This document shows, piece after piece, positions 8,141-16,538 of a DNA stretch of 36,706 nt. This DNA comes from Hyphomicrobiales bacterium (GTDB lineage: Bacteria > Pseudomonadota > Alphaproteobacteria > Rhizobiales > Rhizobiaceae). The stretch lies in NCBI GenBank assembly GCA_900468065.1, contig UBTA01000033.1:18828-55533 (forward strand). The letters run 5' to 3'. A program made the position numbers and the translations under genes. Numbering within the stretch: the first letter of the stretch is position 1; every line of letters starts with the position of its first letter. The notes under the pieces were generated by a model. It did no database searches. It was not told the origin of the DNA and was given only the letters and a program-made list of their open reading frames with translations.

Positions 8141-9034
8141 ATGGCTGTCGCTGAAATCAAAACTACCAAGCCGCAGACCGGCTTTGCCGAATTCTGGTTC
8201 TATTTCTCGCGCAACAAGGGCGCGGTCATGGGGCTTGTTGTCTTCCTTATCATCCTGTTCGTCGCGGTCTTTGCGGCTTTCGTCGCGCCACATAGCCCAA
8301 GCGTGCAGAACCGCGATGTCCTTCTGTTGCCGCCCGGCTGGACGCAAGGCGGGCAGTGGACCTATCTTCTCGGCACCGACGCCGTCGGCCGCGATATTCT
8401 ATCCCGTCTGATCTACGGCGCCCGTTTCTCGCTGTTCATCGGCCTTGTGGTCGTGACGCTTTCGGTCATCTCCGGCGTTCTCGTCGGCCTGATTGCCGGT
8501 TATTTCCGCGGCCGCACCGATACGATCATCATGCGCGTCATGGATATCATCCTGGCCTTTCCGTCGTTGCTTCTGGCACTCGTGCTGGTGGCAGTCCTCG
8601 GACCGGGACTGGTCAATGCGATGATCGCGATCTCGCTGGTCAACCTGCCGCACTTCGTACGGTTGACGCGCGCCGCCGTGATGTCGGAGCGCACCAAGGA
8701 CTATGTTATCGCTTCAAGGGTTGCCGGTGCCGGCACAATGCGGCTGATGTTCCTGACCATCCTGCCCAATTGCCTCGCACCGTTGATCGTCCAGGCAACG
8801 CTCGCCTTCTCGGCGGCCATCCTCGATGCGGCAGCACTCGGCTTCCTCGGCATGGGCGCACAGCCGCCGACACCGGAATGGGGCACGATGCTGGCCGAAG
8901 CCCGCGAGTTCATCCAGCGCGCCTGGTGGGTCGTCACGTTCCCCGGCGTTGCCATTCTTGTCACCGTCATTGCCATCAATCTGATGGGCGACGGCCTGCG
9001 CGATGCGCTTGATCCGAAGTTGAAGAGGTCATGA
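8141..9034 (+). CDS. dppC: Peptide ABC transporter permease
   Basis: This 297-residue integral membrane protein is the second permease. It has the N-terminal hydrophobic segment followed by LGTDAVGRDILSRLIYGARFSL, a hallmark of DppC/OppC, and an EAA loop in RTKDYVIASRVAGAGTMRLMFLTILPN. The C-terminus contains the characteristic GFLGMGAQPPTPEWGTML and ends NLMGDGLRDALDPKLKRS. AGGAGGG immediately before the start is a strong ribosome site. The stop overlaps the start of dppD by four bases (ATGA), so the two proteins are translationally coupled. Confidence 0.94.
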   Translation: MAVAEIKTTKPQTGFAEFWFYFSRNKGAVMGLVVFLIILFVAVFAAFVAPHSPSVQNRDVLLLPPGWTQGGQWTYLLGTDAVGRDILSRLIYGARFSLFIGLVVVTLSVISGVLVGLIAGYFRGRTDTIIMRVMDIILAFPSLLLALVLVAVLGPGLVNAMIAISLVNLPHFVRLTRAAVMSERTKDYVIASRVAGAGTMRLMFLTILPNCLAPLIVQATLAFSAAILDAAALGFLGMGAQPPTPEWGTMLAEAREFIQRAWWVVTFPGVAILVTVIAINLMGDGLRDALDPKLKRS

Positions 9035-9888
9035 TGTCGCTTTTCGAAATCGAAAATCTCGTCGTTGAGTTCCAGACGGCTGCCGGTCCTTTCCGCGCGG
9101 TCGATGGCGTCTCGATGAAGGTCAATGCCGGCGAAGTGCTGGCGATCGTCGGTGAATCCGGTTCCGGCAAGTCGGTCTCGATGCTGGCGGCCATGGGCCT
9201 GTTGCCCTGGACGGCCAAGGTCACCGCCGACAAGCTGCTGTTCAACGGTATCGATCTGCTCGGCCTGTCGCCGTCGGATCGGCGCAAGATCGTCGGCAAG
9301 GACATTGCCATGATCTTCCAGGAGCCGGTTGCCAGCCTCAACCCCTGCTTCACCGTCGGGTTCCAGATCGAGGAAGTGCTGCGCATACACCTCGGTCTCG
9401 ACAAGAAAGCCCGCCGGGCGCGGGCCATTGAACTGTTCGATCTGGTCGGCATTCCCAATCCCGCCGAGCGGCTTGGGCATTTCCCGCACCAGATGTCGGG
9501 TGGCCAGTGCCAGCGCGTGATGATCGCAATCGCGCTGTCGTGCAATCCAAAGCTTTTGATCGCCGATGAGCCGACCACGGCGCTCGACGTCACCATCCAG
9601 AAGCAGATCCTCGACCTCCTGATGCGGCTGCAGGCCGAACATGGCATGGGTCTGATCATCATCACTCATAACATGGGTGTGGTGGCCGAAACCGCCGATC
9701 GCGTCATTGTCCAGTACAAGGGCCGCAAGATCGAGGAAGCCGACGTACTGTCGCTGTTTGAATCCCCCAAGAGCGAATACACGCGCGCGCTTCTGTCGGC
9801 ACTGCCGGACAACGCCACTGGCGACCGGCTGCCGACGATCGCGGAATTCCTCAGCGACGACCAGATCTTTGCAGGAGCTGTTCGATGA
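9031..9888 (+). CDS. dppD: Peptide ABC transporter ATP-binding protein
   Basis: This 285-residue ATPase energises peptide import with DppF. The Walker A motif GESGSGKS is at residues 41-48, the Q-loop Gln at about 97 (IFQEP), the signature MSGGQCQRV at about 155-163, Walker B LLIADEP at about 175-181 and the switch His in IITHNMGV. The cysteine in the signature replaces a variable residue and is not expected to harm function. The start is one of two adjacent ATG codons; the first overlaps the dppC stop. The last four bases overlap dppF in the same way. The C-terminus is shorter than that of members with a full oligopeptide/dipeptide C-terminal extension. Confidence 0.94.
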   Translation: MMSLFEIENLVVEFQTAAGPFRAVDGVSMKVNAGEVLAIVGESGSGKSVSMLAAMGLLPWTAKVTADKLLFNGIDLLGLSPSDRRKIVGKDIAMIFQEPVASLNPCFTVGFQIEEVLRIHLGLDKKARRARAIELFDLVGIPNPAERLGHFPHQMSGGQCQRVMIAIALSCNPKLLIADEPTTALDVTIQKQILDLLMRLQAEHGMGLIIITHNMGVVAETADRVIVQYKGRKIEEADVLSLFESPKSEYTRALLSALPDNATGDRLPTIAEFLSDDQIFAGAVR

Positions 9889-10712
9889 CCCATGTTCTCG
9901 AAGCCAGAAACCTCACCCGCGATTATCACATCCCGGGCAGCCTTTTCAAAAAGGCCAAGACCGTTCACGCCGTCAAGGGCGTCAGCTTTTCGGTCGACCA
10001 GGGCAAGACGCTGGCGATCGTCGGCGAAAGCGGCTGCGGAAAATCGACGCTTGCCCGTATTGTTACCATGATCGATCCGGCAACGGCGGGCGACATGCTG
10101 ATCGATGGTAACAAGGTCGATATCGCCAAGGAACGTCTGACGCCCGAAATGCGCCAGAAGGTGCAGATCGTTTTCCAGAACCCCTATGGCACGCTGAACC
10201 CGCGCAAGAAGATCGGCGAAATCCTCACCGAACCGCTGATCATCAACACCAACATGAAGGCCGACGACCGCCGCGACAAGGCGATGGCCATGCTGAAAAA
10301 GGTCGGACTTGAGGAAAAGCATTACGGCCGCTATCCGCACATGTTCTCCGGCGGCCAGCGCCAGCGTGTGGCGATTGCCCGTGCGCTGATGCTCAATCCA
10401 CGGCTTCTGGTGCTGGACGAGCCGGTTTCGGCGCTCGATCTGTCGGTGCAGGCCCAGGTTCTCAACCTGCTCGCCGACCTGCAGGACGAATTCCAGCTGA
10501 CCTATGTGTTTATCAGCCACGATCTGTCGGTGGTGCGCTACATCGCCGACGACGTGATGGTGATGTATTACGGCGAGGCAGTCGAATACGGTAGCCGTGA
10601 AGAGGTCTTCAGCGACCCCAAGCACAACTACACCAAGACGCTTTTCGCCGCGACGCCGCGCGCCGATGTCGAAAGCATCAAGGCGCGGCTTGCCCGTAAA
10701 AACGCGGCCTGA
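9885..10712 (+). CDS. dppF: Peptide ABC transporter ATP-binding protein
   Basis: This 275-residue protein is the second ATPase of the importer. Walker A GESGCGKS is at residues 47-54, the Q-loop lies in IVFQNPYGTLNPRKK, the signature FSGGQRQRVAIARAL begins at about 154, Walker B is LLVLDEP at about 174-180, and the switch His is in FISHDLSVV. The N-terminal IPGSLFKKAKTVHAVKGVSF, with its two lysine-rich turns before the ATPase core, is typical of DppF/OppF. It is the last gene of the transporter operon proper; a 120-base gap with no strong terminator leads to the RidA-family gene. Confidence 0.94.
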   Translation: MTHVLEARNLTRDYHIPGSLFKKAKTVHAVKGVSFSVDQGKTLAIVGESGCGKSTLARIVTMIDPATAGDMLIDGNKVDIAKERLTPEMRQKVQIVFQNPYGTLNPRKKIGEILTEPLIINTNMKADDRRDKAMAMLKKVGLEEKHYGRYPHMFSGGQRQRVAIARALMLNPRLLVLDEPVSALDLSVQAQVLNLLADLQDEFQLTYVFISHDLSVVRYIADDVMVMYYGEAVEYGSREEVFSDPKHNYTKTLFAATPRADVESIKARLARKNAA

Positions 10713-10832
10713 AGAGGGCGTATCGTTTGCAGGTTTGCGCAATCACGGTTCCACTGACCGGGAATCTGCGATAAAGCGCCTGCGTCAACTCAATTCATAT
10801 GCGGCTCGCCGCATCTTACGAGGAATATGAAG

Positions 10833-11177
10833 ATGGAAATCAAACGCTTCGAAACCGGTCCGCGCATGAGCCAGGCCGTAGTGCACAATGGTACCGTCTA
10901 TCTCGCTGGCCAGGTCGGCGAGGCCGGCTCTGATGTGACCGAGCAGACCAAGCAGGCACTCGCTTCGGTCGATCGCCTGCTGGCTGAAGCTGGAACCGAC
11001 AAGACCCGTATTCTGTCGGCAACCATCTGGCTGGCCGACATGGTTGATTTCCCGAAGATGAACGCCGTCTGGGACGGCTGGGCCTCGCAGGGCAACACGC
11101 CGGCCCGTGCGACCGGCGAAGCCAAGCTCGCAACCCCGGACTATCTCGTCGAAGTCATCGTCATCGCTGCTCTTTAA
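10833..11177 (+). CDS. RidA-family (YjgF/UK114) protein, probable enamine/imine deaminase
   Basis: This 114-residue protein belongs to the RidA family, whose best-known members hydrolyse reactive enamine/imine products of PLP enzymes. It shows the family pattern VYLAGQVG near the N-terminus, a central QTKQALASVDRLLAEAG helix, and the region WDGWASQGNTPARATGEAKLATPDYLVEV; Arg and Glu residues in this last stretch line the trimer active site. Two in-frame ATGs lie 6 bases apart. The second (10833) has better spacing (9 bases) to the GAGG ribosome site; the first would add Met-Lys. The position behind dppF suggests co-transcription with peptide uptake, perhaps to clean up amino-acid-derived intermediates (inference). 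A strong terminator follows. Confidence 0.9.
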   Translation: MEIKRFETGPRMSQAVVHNGTVYLAGQVGEAGSDVTEQTKQALASVDRLLAEAGTDKTRILSATIWLADMVDFPKMNAVWDGWASQGNTPARATGEAKLATPDYLVEVIVIAAL

Positions 11178-11195
11178 GATCTGCCACTGATCGCG

Positions 11196-11236
11196 AAAGA
11201 GCCGGCGCCTTTGAAGGGGGCCGGCTCTTTCGTTTC
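11196..11236 (+). terminator. Terminator after the RidA gene, shared with the convergent gene
   Basis: A perfect 10-bp stem (AAAGAGCCGG / CCGGCTCTTT) with a 15-base loop is followed by a T-rich tail. The A-rich side can also serve the minus-strand gene that ends at 11243. Confidence 0.85.
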
Positions 11237-11242
11237 TGATGG

Positions 11243-11629
11243 TCAGTTTCCGATGCGTGCCGTGCCGGTTTCGCCGTTGTCACGCACCCATTTGACCTTG
11301 CCCTCACTGGTCTCCGTCAGATCGAAACACATGGGCGATCCGTCGTACCAGACCTTGAATTGCTGGCAGAGCTTGTCGGACTGGATCCACCAACGGCCCT
11401 TGTCGGTCGGCTGAATGAATTTTCCGAGACCCAGCGCCTTGCCGCTGCCATCGACTTCGCCGGAAGGATGGTAGTTGAGCGGGAATTCGCCGCCCATCGG
11501 CGCCGCCAGATAGATCGTCTTGCCGATGATCTGGCTGCGGATATCCGCTTCCTTCAACTGCGTGGCTTCCGCCGCCGCCGCAGGGCTGGAGAGCGTGACG
11601 CTCAGAAGGATGATTGCAATTTTCCGCAT
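11243..11629 (-). CDS. Small secreted protein of unknown function
   Basis: I do not recognise a named family. The 128-residue protein starts with a clear signal peptide (MRKIAIILLSVTLSSPAAAAEA), so it is periplasmic. The mature part has the pattern IGKTIYLAAPMGGEFPLNYHP, then GRWWIQSDKLCQQFKVWYDG and SPMCFDLTE, with two cysteines that could form a disulfide. This beta-rich layout resembles small rhizobial lipocalin-like or DUF995-like proteins that sense or bind something in the periplasm, but that is a likeness only. The first in-frame ATG is 12 bases earlier; 11629 was chosen because GGAGAC within that earlier stretch is the ribosome site. It converges on the RidA gene. Confidence 0.7.
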   Translation of the reverse strand: MRKIAIILLSVTLSSPAAAAEATQLKEADIRSQIIGKTIYLAAPMGGEFPLNYHPSGEVDGSGKALGLGKFIQPTDKGRWWIQSDKLCQQFKVWYDGSPMCFDLTETSEGKVKWVRDNGETGTARIGN

Positions 11630-11741
11630 GGCAGTCTCCATCGCATTGCACTCGATACGCTGCGCTTGGCAATCGGATCACTCAGCAATTGGATGAGCAG
11701 GGCCTACTCCAAATGTTTCGCCTGGATCAACGCAAGGCTAT

Positions 11742-11766
11742 GGAACCAATCGGCGTGAGCTGCGTT
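11742..11766 (+). promoter_or_regulatory. EcfG-type stress promoter before the 56-aa membrane protein
   Basis: GGAAC (11742-11746), 16 bases, CGTT (11763-11766). The -10 element ends 48 bases before the start codon at 11814. Confidence 0.7.
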
Positions 11767-11813
11767 AAACTCGGTATTCCAAGGGAATGCTCTCCAACAC
11801 AAAGGAATGTGCC

Positions 11814-11984
11814 ATGCTGTACTGGTTGCCAAGGCTATGCCTGTTCCTGCTTGCCGCTGCGATTGTGGGCTTGGGTATCCTGCCCGCAACGTCGGAAGAC
11901 ATTGCCAATACGTTGATCGTCGTGATCTTGGGCCTCGGCCTGTTCTCCCTGACGTTGCATGTTTTTCCTCCGGAACGCTACTGA
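11814..11984 (+). CDS. Small two-helix membrane protein of unknown function
   Basis: This 56-residue protein consists of two hydrophobic helices (LCLFLLAAAIVGLGIL and NTLIVVILGLGLFSLTLHVF) joined by a short polar turn (PATSEDIA) and ends with PPERY. I do not recognise it, though its size and layout resemble the DUF1328/DUF3309 membrane miniproteins found later in this window. ATG 11814 is preceded by AAAGGA with 7-base spacing; an upstream in-frame ATG at 11787 has a ribosome-like AAGGG too close to it. A perfect EcfG-type promoter lies just upstream, so it is probably part of the general stress response. Confidence 0.68.
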   Translation: MLYWLPRLCLFLLAAAIVGLGILPATSEDIANTLIVVILGLGLFSLTLHVFPPERY

Positions 11985-12172
11985 AGCGTACTGTTGAGAC
12001 GCATTATCAAAACAGTTTTATTTTCCCGCGAACGCTGTAGGTTCGTAATGGGAGCTGCTTCTCAGGATTGATGATTGTTTTCATTCTCGCCAAGGATGTG
12101 GCGAGAAGGCGGCTCGGTTGAGGAGAACTTGGCCGTGATACGTGCTATCAAACCGTTGTGTGGTGCCCGGGA

Positions 12173-13666
12173 ATGCTGATCGGTAGATCTGTATTTACCC
12201 GATTTGTGCCGCTCTTGCTGTTCGCAGGCGCCGTTCTGCTGCTGGCTCTTGTGCTCGCCTCGCTCCGTTTCGCCACGCTGACCCGGCAGAGTTCGCATGA
12301 AGCTCTCGATGCTGCCCGCTTGAACAATCGCGCGATGCAGCTGCTGACCCTGGTGCAGGACGCAGAAACCAGCCAGCGTGGATACCTGATCACCGGCGAA
12401 GAGAAATATCTCGGTCCCTTCAAGCGTGCGCAAGCACTCATTGCCCTTCATTTCCTCAGCGTGAGTGGTGATATGATGAAGGCCGGGATCAGCCACGTGA
12501 CTGTTGAAAGACTTAAGCGTCTGGTCGACGATAAGCTGGGGGAGATGCGCGATACCATCGGCTTGAAGAAAGCTGGCCGGGATGCCGAAGCGATAGCTGT
12601 TGTCCAGACCGATTCGGGCAAGCGGGTGATGGATGAAATCCGTGAGATCATGACCAGGATCGATGCCATTACGGGCAATATCGGGTTTCAGCGTGAGGAA
12701 ACGATGGCCAATGCGGCGAAGTGGCTGCTGATTTCCATCACTGGCGGTGCGGTGTTGCTTGTCATCCTGGTTGGCGGCGCGATCTTTCTTGCCGTCGTCC
12801 ACGCAAGGCAACTTGAGGTAGCGCGCCAAGCCTTGGCCGAACAGAACGACATGTTAGAGGTGAGAATAAAGCAGCGCACCCAGTTTCTGGAGCGCGCCAA
12901 TCGGGAATTGCAAAGCTATTCCTACATAGTCGGCCATGACCTGCGGGCTCCCCTCGTCAACATCATGGGCTTCACGTCAGAGCTTGAGCGGGCTGCGGCG
13001 ATATTCGCCGATTATATGAAGAGATCGCCAGACACCCGTGATGACATTACCGAAAAGCTCGCGCGCGAAGCTGTTGATGGCGACATTCCCGAAGCATTGG
13101 GATTTATCCGGTCTTCCATGAAGCGGATGGATGACCTGATCAACGAGATACTCAGGCTGGCGCGCGCCGGAAGCCGGCAGTTGAACGCCGAGCCGTTAAA
13201 CCTTGTAGAGCTTCTTTCAGAAACCGTCGCCAGTCTACAGCACAGGCTGGATGAGACGGGTTCGAGCGTCGTGCTTTCGCCGGGCCTGCCGCCTGTTGTT
13301 TCGGACCGGCTTGCCTTGCAGCAGATTTTTGGCAACCTTCTGGACAACGCGGTAAAGTATGCCGATCCATCACGCAGGGCAGTGATTCATGTCTCGGGAA
13401 CGATCGCCAACGGGTTTGCGGTGATCGACGTCGCTGACAATGGCCGCGGCATTGCGGAGCGGGACCGGGAGCGGATTTTCGAACTTTTCCGGCGTTCCGG
13501 ACCACAGGACAGGCCAGGCGACGGCATCGGTCTCGCGCATGTGCGTGCGCTGGTTCGCCGTCTGGGGGGAGATGTAGCCGTGAAATCGGTTCTGGGGGAA
13601 GGAACGACGTTCGTCGTCACCCTCGCAGCTGATGTGCGGTCAGCCAGAGACAGGGGGGAACCATGA
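12173..13666 (+). CDS. CHASE3-domain sensor histidine kinase
   Basis: This 497-residue kinase has an N-terminal membrane helix, a periplasmic CHASE3-type sensor (about residues 35-180, with the typical LVQDAETSQRGYLITGEE), a second membrane helix (about 185-210), a coiled-coil linker and a kinase core. The phosphorylated histidine is His255 in GHDLRAPL. The ATP-binding domain shows the N box DNAVKYAD, G1 box DNGRGIAERD and G2 box GDGIGLAHV. About 30 extra residues split the dimerisation helices. The start is uncertain: ATG 12173 is given, and a GTG at 12158 is possible; neither has a strong ribosome site. Its stop overlaps the following receiver gene by four bases, so it very likely signals to it. 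The stimulus is unknown. Confidence 0.88.
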   Translation: MLIGRSVFTRFVPLLLFAGAVLLLALVLASLRFATLTRQSSHEALDAARLNNRAMQLLTLVQDAETSQRGYLITGEEKYLGPFKRAQALIALHFLSVSGDMMKAGISHVTVERLKRLVDDKLGEMRDTIGLKKAGRDAEAIAVVQTDSGKRVMDEIREIMTRIDAITGNIGFQREETMANAAKWLLISITGGAVLLVILVGGAIFLAVVHARQLEVARQALAEQNDMLEVRIKQRTQFLERANRELQSYSYIVGHDLRAPLVNIMGFTSELERAAAIFADYMKRSPDTRDDITEKLAREAVDGDIPEALGFIRSSMKRMDDLINEILRLARAGSRQLNAEPLNLVELLSETVASLQHRLDETGSSVVLSPGLPPVVSDRLALQQIFGNLLDNAVKYADPSRRAVIHVSGTIANGFAVIDVADNGRGIAERDRERIFELFRRSGPQDRPGDGIGLAHVRALVRRLGGDVAVKSVLGEGTTFVVTLAADVRSARDRGEP

Positions 13667-14109
13667 ACCAAGGACTACATCCGGTCGTCATCATCATGAT
13701 CGAGGACGATCAGGGCCATGCCCGGCTGATCGAGAAGAATATTCGGCGAGCGGGCGTAACCAACGACATCGTGCCGTTTGAAACAGGCCTTGCGGCACTC
13801 TCCTACCTTCTCGGCCCGGACGGCAGCGGCAAGGTTCACGAGGGCAAGCCACTTCTTATCCTTTTGGATCTCAATTTACCGGATATGACCGGAATGGACA
13901 TCCTGGCCCGAGTTCGTGAAAGCACCCATCTTCACCACATCATGGTGATCGTACTGACGACCACTGATGATCCGGTGGAGGTGCATCGCTGTTATGATCT
14001 CGGCGCGAATGTCTATGTCGCCAAGCCCATGGAATACGAAAAATTCGTCAATGCCATCCAGCAGCTCGGCTTGTTCCTGTTGGTCGTCACCGTACCGGAG
14101 GTATCATGA
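13663..14109 (+). CDS. Single-domain response regulator
   Basis: This 148-residue CheY-like receiver is of the type often paired with phytochrome-like or CHASE3 kinases (Rcp1-like, with the LSYLLGPDG... insert before the phosphorylation site). Acidic pocket Glu14-Asp16, phospho-acceptor Asp69 (LLDLNLPD), Thr100 (VLTTTD) and Lys121 (VAKP) are all present, so it should be active. It has no output domain. It overlaps the upstream kinase gene by four bases and the downstream receiver-kinase gene by four bases, so the three proteins are translationally coupled and probably form a phosphorelay. Confidence 0.9.
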   Translation: MNQGLHPVVIIMIEDDQGHARLIEKNIRRAGVTNDIVPFETGLAALSYLLGPDGSGKVHEGKPLLILLDLNLPDMTGMDILARVRESTHLHHIMVIVLTTTDDPVEVHRCYDLGANVYVAKPMEYEKFVNAIQQLGLFLLVVTVPEVS

Positions 14110-15167
14110 TGAACCTGGGTGTGCCCGGTGCAGAGACGGACATCACCATACTCTACATTGACGATGACGAGGCGCTCGGTGTTCTCTTGCGCAAGAACCT
14201 TGCACGCCGAGGGTTTACGGTCGTCAATGCGCTCGACAGGCAGGCGGGCCTCTCGAAACTGGCTGCCGGCGGGGTCGATGTCATCGTCCTTGACCATTAC
14301 CTGCTTGGCGAAACGGGTCTGGACATTCTGCCCGCCATCGTCAGCTTGGCAGATAGGCCGCCGGTCATTTATGTAACGGGCGCCGGAGATGCGAGCATCG
14401 CAGTTGAGGCCTTGAAACGCGGTGCTGACGACTATGTGGCAAAAAGCGTTTCGACTGAGTTCTTCGATCTTCTGACGGCGGCCGTCAGGCAGTCCCTGGA
14501 ACGGGCTCGGTTTCGCCGCGAAGCAGCCGTGGCGCAGGAGGAGATGCGCAAAGCGCGCGATCGTGCCGAACTCCTGTTGCGCGAAGTCAATCACAGGGTC
14601 GCCAACAGCCTCAGTCTGGCCGCTTCCCTCGTGCGCATGCAGGCGTCGTTGATTACGGATCCCGTCGCCCTTGGTGCCCTTCAGGAAACTCAGGTCCGCA
14701 TTCATGCGATCGGCAATGTGCACCGCCATCTCTATGCCAAAAACCAGATAGGTGTGGTCGATCTCGACGATTATCTGGAGAGCCTTCTTGGCGAGTTGCA
14801 GTCATCGATGCATGACGATGCACGCCCGCACACGATTGTCCGTCTGATCGAGCCGGTGCAGCTGCCAACCGATAAGGTCGTGCCGCTGGGGCTGATCGTC
14901 AGTGAGCTCGTCACCAATGCCTTTAAATACGCTTATGCCAACGGCAATGCCGGCGAAATCCGTGTCAGCGTCTCCCGCAGCAGCGGCGATATCATCGAGC
15001 TCGTGGTAGAAGATGATGGCGATGGTTTTGATCTGGACGCCCCGGCCAAAGGCACGGGGCTCGGGACCAAAATTCTGGGGGCCATGGCGGCAACGATGGG
15101 TGCGGAGCTCGCCTACGACCGCAGCTATTCCACGGGAACACGCGCGCACATCACATTTCCACTCTGA
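14106..15167 (+). CDS. Receiver-HisKA_2 hybrid histidine kinase with HRxxN box
   Basis: This 353-residue soluble protein has a receiver domain (about residues 12-128: Asp19-Asp21 pocket, phospho-acceptor Asp63, Thr91, Lys113) followed by a HisKA_2/HWE-type kinase. The phosphorylation box is REVNHRVANSL with His163, which fits the HRxxN signature of alphaproteobacterial kinases that act on PhyR. The ATP-binding part has NAFKYAYANG, DDGDGFDL and GTGLGTKIL. The receiver could be charged by the upstream CHASE3 kinase or its partner, then switch the kinase/phosphatase activity. In S. meliloti a bifunctional HWE-family kinase/phosphatase is known to control the general stress response, and phyR lies 2.6 kb downstream here; acting on PhyR is my inference. 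The first of two ATGs overlaps the previous stop. Confidence 0.87.
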   Translation: MMNLGVPGAETDITILYIDDDEALGVLLRKNLARRGFTVVNALDRQAGLSKLAAGGVDVIVLDHYLLGETGLDILPAIVSLADRPPVIYVTGAGDASIAVEALKRGADDYVAKSVSTEFFDLLTAAVRQSLERARFRREAAVAQEEMRKARDRAELLLREVNHRVANSLSLAASLVRMQASLITDPVALGALQETQVRIHAIGNVHRHLYAKNQIGVVDLDDYLESLLGELQSSMHDDARPHTIVRLIEPVQLPTDKVVPLGLIVSELVTNAFKYAYANGNAGEIRVSVSRSSGDIIELVVEDDGDGFDLDAPAKGTGLGTKILGAMAATMGAELAYDRSYSTGTRAHITFPL

Positions 15168-15220
15168 AGCGCAGTGGAAAACGGCAATGCACGCAGCTTC
15201 TCGCCGAAGGAAGGTGCCGC

Positions 15221-15245
15221 GGAACTTTTCCGCTACTCGCGAGTT
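15221..15245 (+). promoter_or_regulatory. Imperfect EcfG-type promoter before the AI-2E-family gene
   Basis: GGAAC (15221-15225), 16 bases, AGTT (15242-15245). It has one mismatch in the -10 element and lies 109 bases before the start codon. Confidence 0.35.
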
Positions 15246-15353
15246 TACGGCCAACATGCCGGTGTAGCCTATGCGCCGGCGTTTTCCTGACATCGATCAC
15301 ATTTGTCCGCCGGCAGAAACCGTACCGCACCGGACATCCTGGAGAATTGGACA

Positions 15354-16481
15354 ATGAACGCTGCCTTCTCGGCGAGTGGGGTTTTCAAGAAAAGAAAACA
15401 GGCAGAAATAGAGGCGCAGGTGGCTGAGGCCGCCAACCCGGAACCGTCGCCGAAAACCGGGCTGGATCTGGTCGTCGCCTGGAGCATCATCGGAACGTTC
15501 ATCATCTTTGCTTCCGGGGTGATCTATACGATGGAATCGATCCTGATGCCGGTGACCCTCGCCATTGTCATCGGCATGGTATTGGGGCTCGCTGCGGACC
15601 GGCTCGCGAAATTCGGAGTACCACCCGCGCTTGGCGGATTGTTTCTGGCGATCGTCTTCGTCATCGGCCTGTTCTTTCTGATCAACGCGCTGATCGACCC
15701 GCTGACATCTCTGGCGGGACAGGCGCCTGGCATTCTGGAGCGGGCGATCGAACGCGTTCTTCCCCTCATCCAGCGCTTTGAATGGGCAAAGAACGCAATC
15801 GCCGGCACGGATGAAAAGGCTGTCACGGATGTGGCCATCCAGAATGCCGGCGCCATGCTCGGGCTTGTCGCCTCGGGGGTAACGCCTGCCTTCATCCAGA
15901 CGATGATTTTCATGGCCGCACTCGGGTTGTTCCTTGTCGGGCGCGGGCATCTACGCAAGACGATCATCCTTGCCTTCGCTACGCGCGAACGGCGGCTGGC
16001 AGCGATCCGGATCATGAATGCGACAGAAAATGCGGTCGGGTTCTATTTCTCGACCGCCAGCATCATCTACATGGTGCTGGGGCTGATCACGATGGCCATC
16101 GCCTTCCTCGGCGGACTGACGGTGGCTCCGCTTTGGGGACTGTTCGCCTTCGTTTCAAGCTTCATTCCCTATCTCGGCGTCACCATCATGACGGTTGCGC
16201 TTCTCTGCGCTGGCCTGATGACCCATGATGCCCTGCTTCTGGCGCTTGCACCGGCCGCTGCATTTTTTCTTTTGCATCTGGTGATGGAAAACCTGATAAC
16301 GCCGGCGATCCTTGGACACCGGTTGGAGATCAACCCATTTCTGATTTTCCTGGCGATCATCTTCTGGACCTGGATGTGGGGCGCTGTCGGCGCCATGCTT
16401 GCCCTGCCGCTCTCCCTGATCGCAATGACGATCTTCAATGAAGTCCGCACCCAACCGCCGGAGCGGCAGTTGCCGGGTTGA
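15354..16481 (+). CDS. AI-2E family transporter (PerM-type permease)
   Basis: This 375-residue polytopic membrane protein belongs to the AI-2E/PerM family. Members have been linked to autoinducer-2 export, but others are sodium/proton antiporters or have unknown substrates. The N-terminus is a 45-residue cytoplasmic tail, followed by seven or eight hydrophobic segments. The late core has family motifs such as GLFAFVSSFIPYLGV, ENLITPAILGHRLEINPF and WTWMWGAVGAMLALPL. ATG 15354 is chosen because GGAGA lies 8 bases upstream; the frame stays open to 15303 without a better ribosome site. An imperfect EcfG-type promoter upstream suggests stress control, which I treat as weak. Confidence 0.87.
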   Translation: MNAAFSASGVFKKRKQAEIEAQVAEAANPEPSPKTGLDLVVAWSIIGTFIIFASGVIYTMESILMPVTLAIVIGMVLGLAADRLAKFGVPPALGGLFLAIVFVIGLFFLINALIDPLTSLAGQAPGILERAIERVLPLIQRFEWAKNAIAGTDEKAVTDVAIQNAGAMLGLVASGVTPAFIQTMIFMAALGLFLVGRGHLRKTIILAFATRERRLAAIRIMNATENAVGFYFSTASIIYMVLGLITMAIAFLGGLTVAPLWGLFAFVSSFIPYLGVTIMTVALLCAGLMTHDALLLALAPAAAFFLLHLVMENLITPAILGHRLEINPFLIFLAIIFWTWMWGAVGAMLALPLSLIAMTIFNEVRTQPPERQLPG

Positions 16482-16538
16482 AGTCTGGCGGCTGGCGGAG
16501 CTTGCCGCGATCATATGCACGAACAGAAAGACTGATGC

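Noticed and set aside
5336-8347. A 1003-residue open frame on the minus strand
   Set aside because: It lies opposite dppA, dppB and the start of dppC, has the His/Asp/Arg-rich composition of an antisense shadow in GC-rich DNA and shows no domain or ribosome site.
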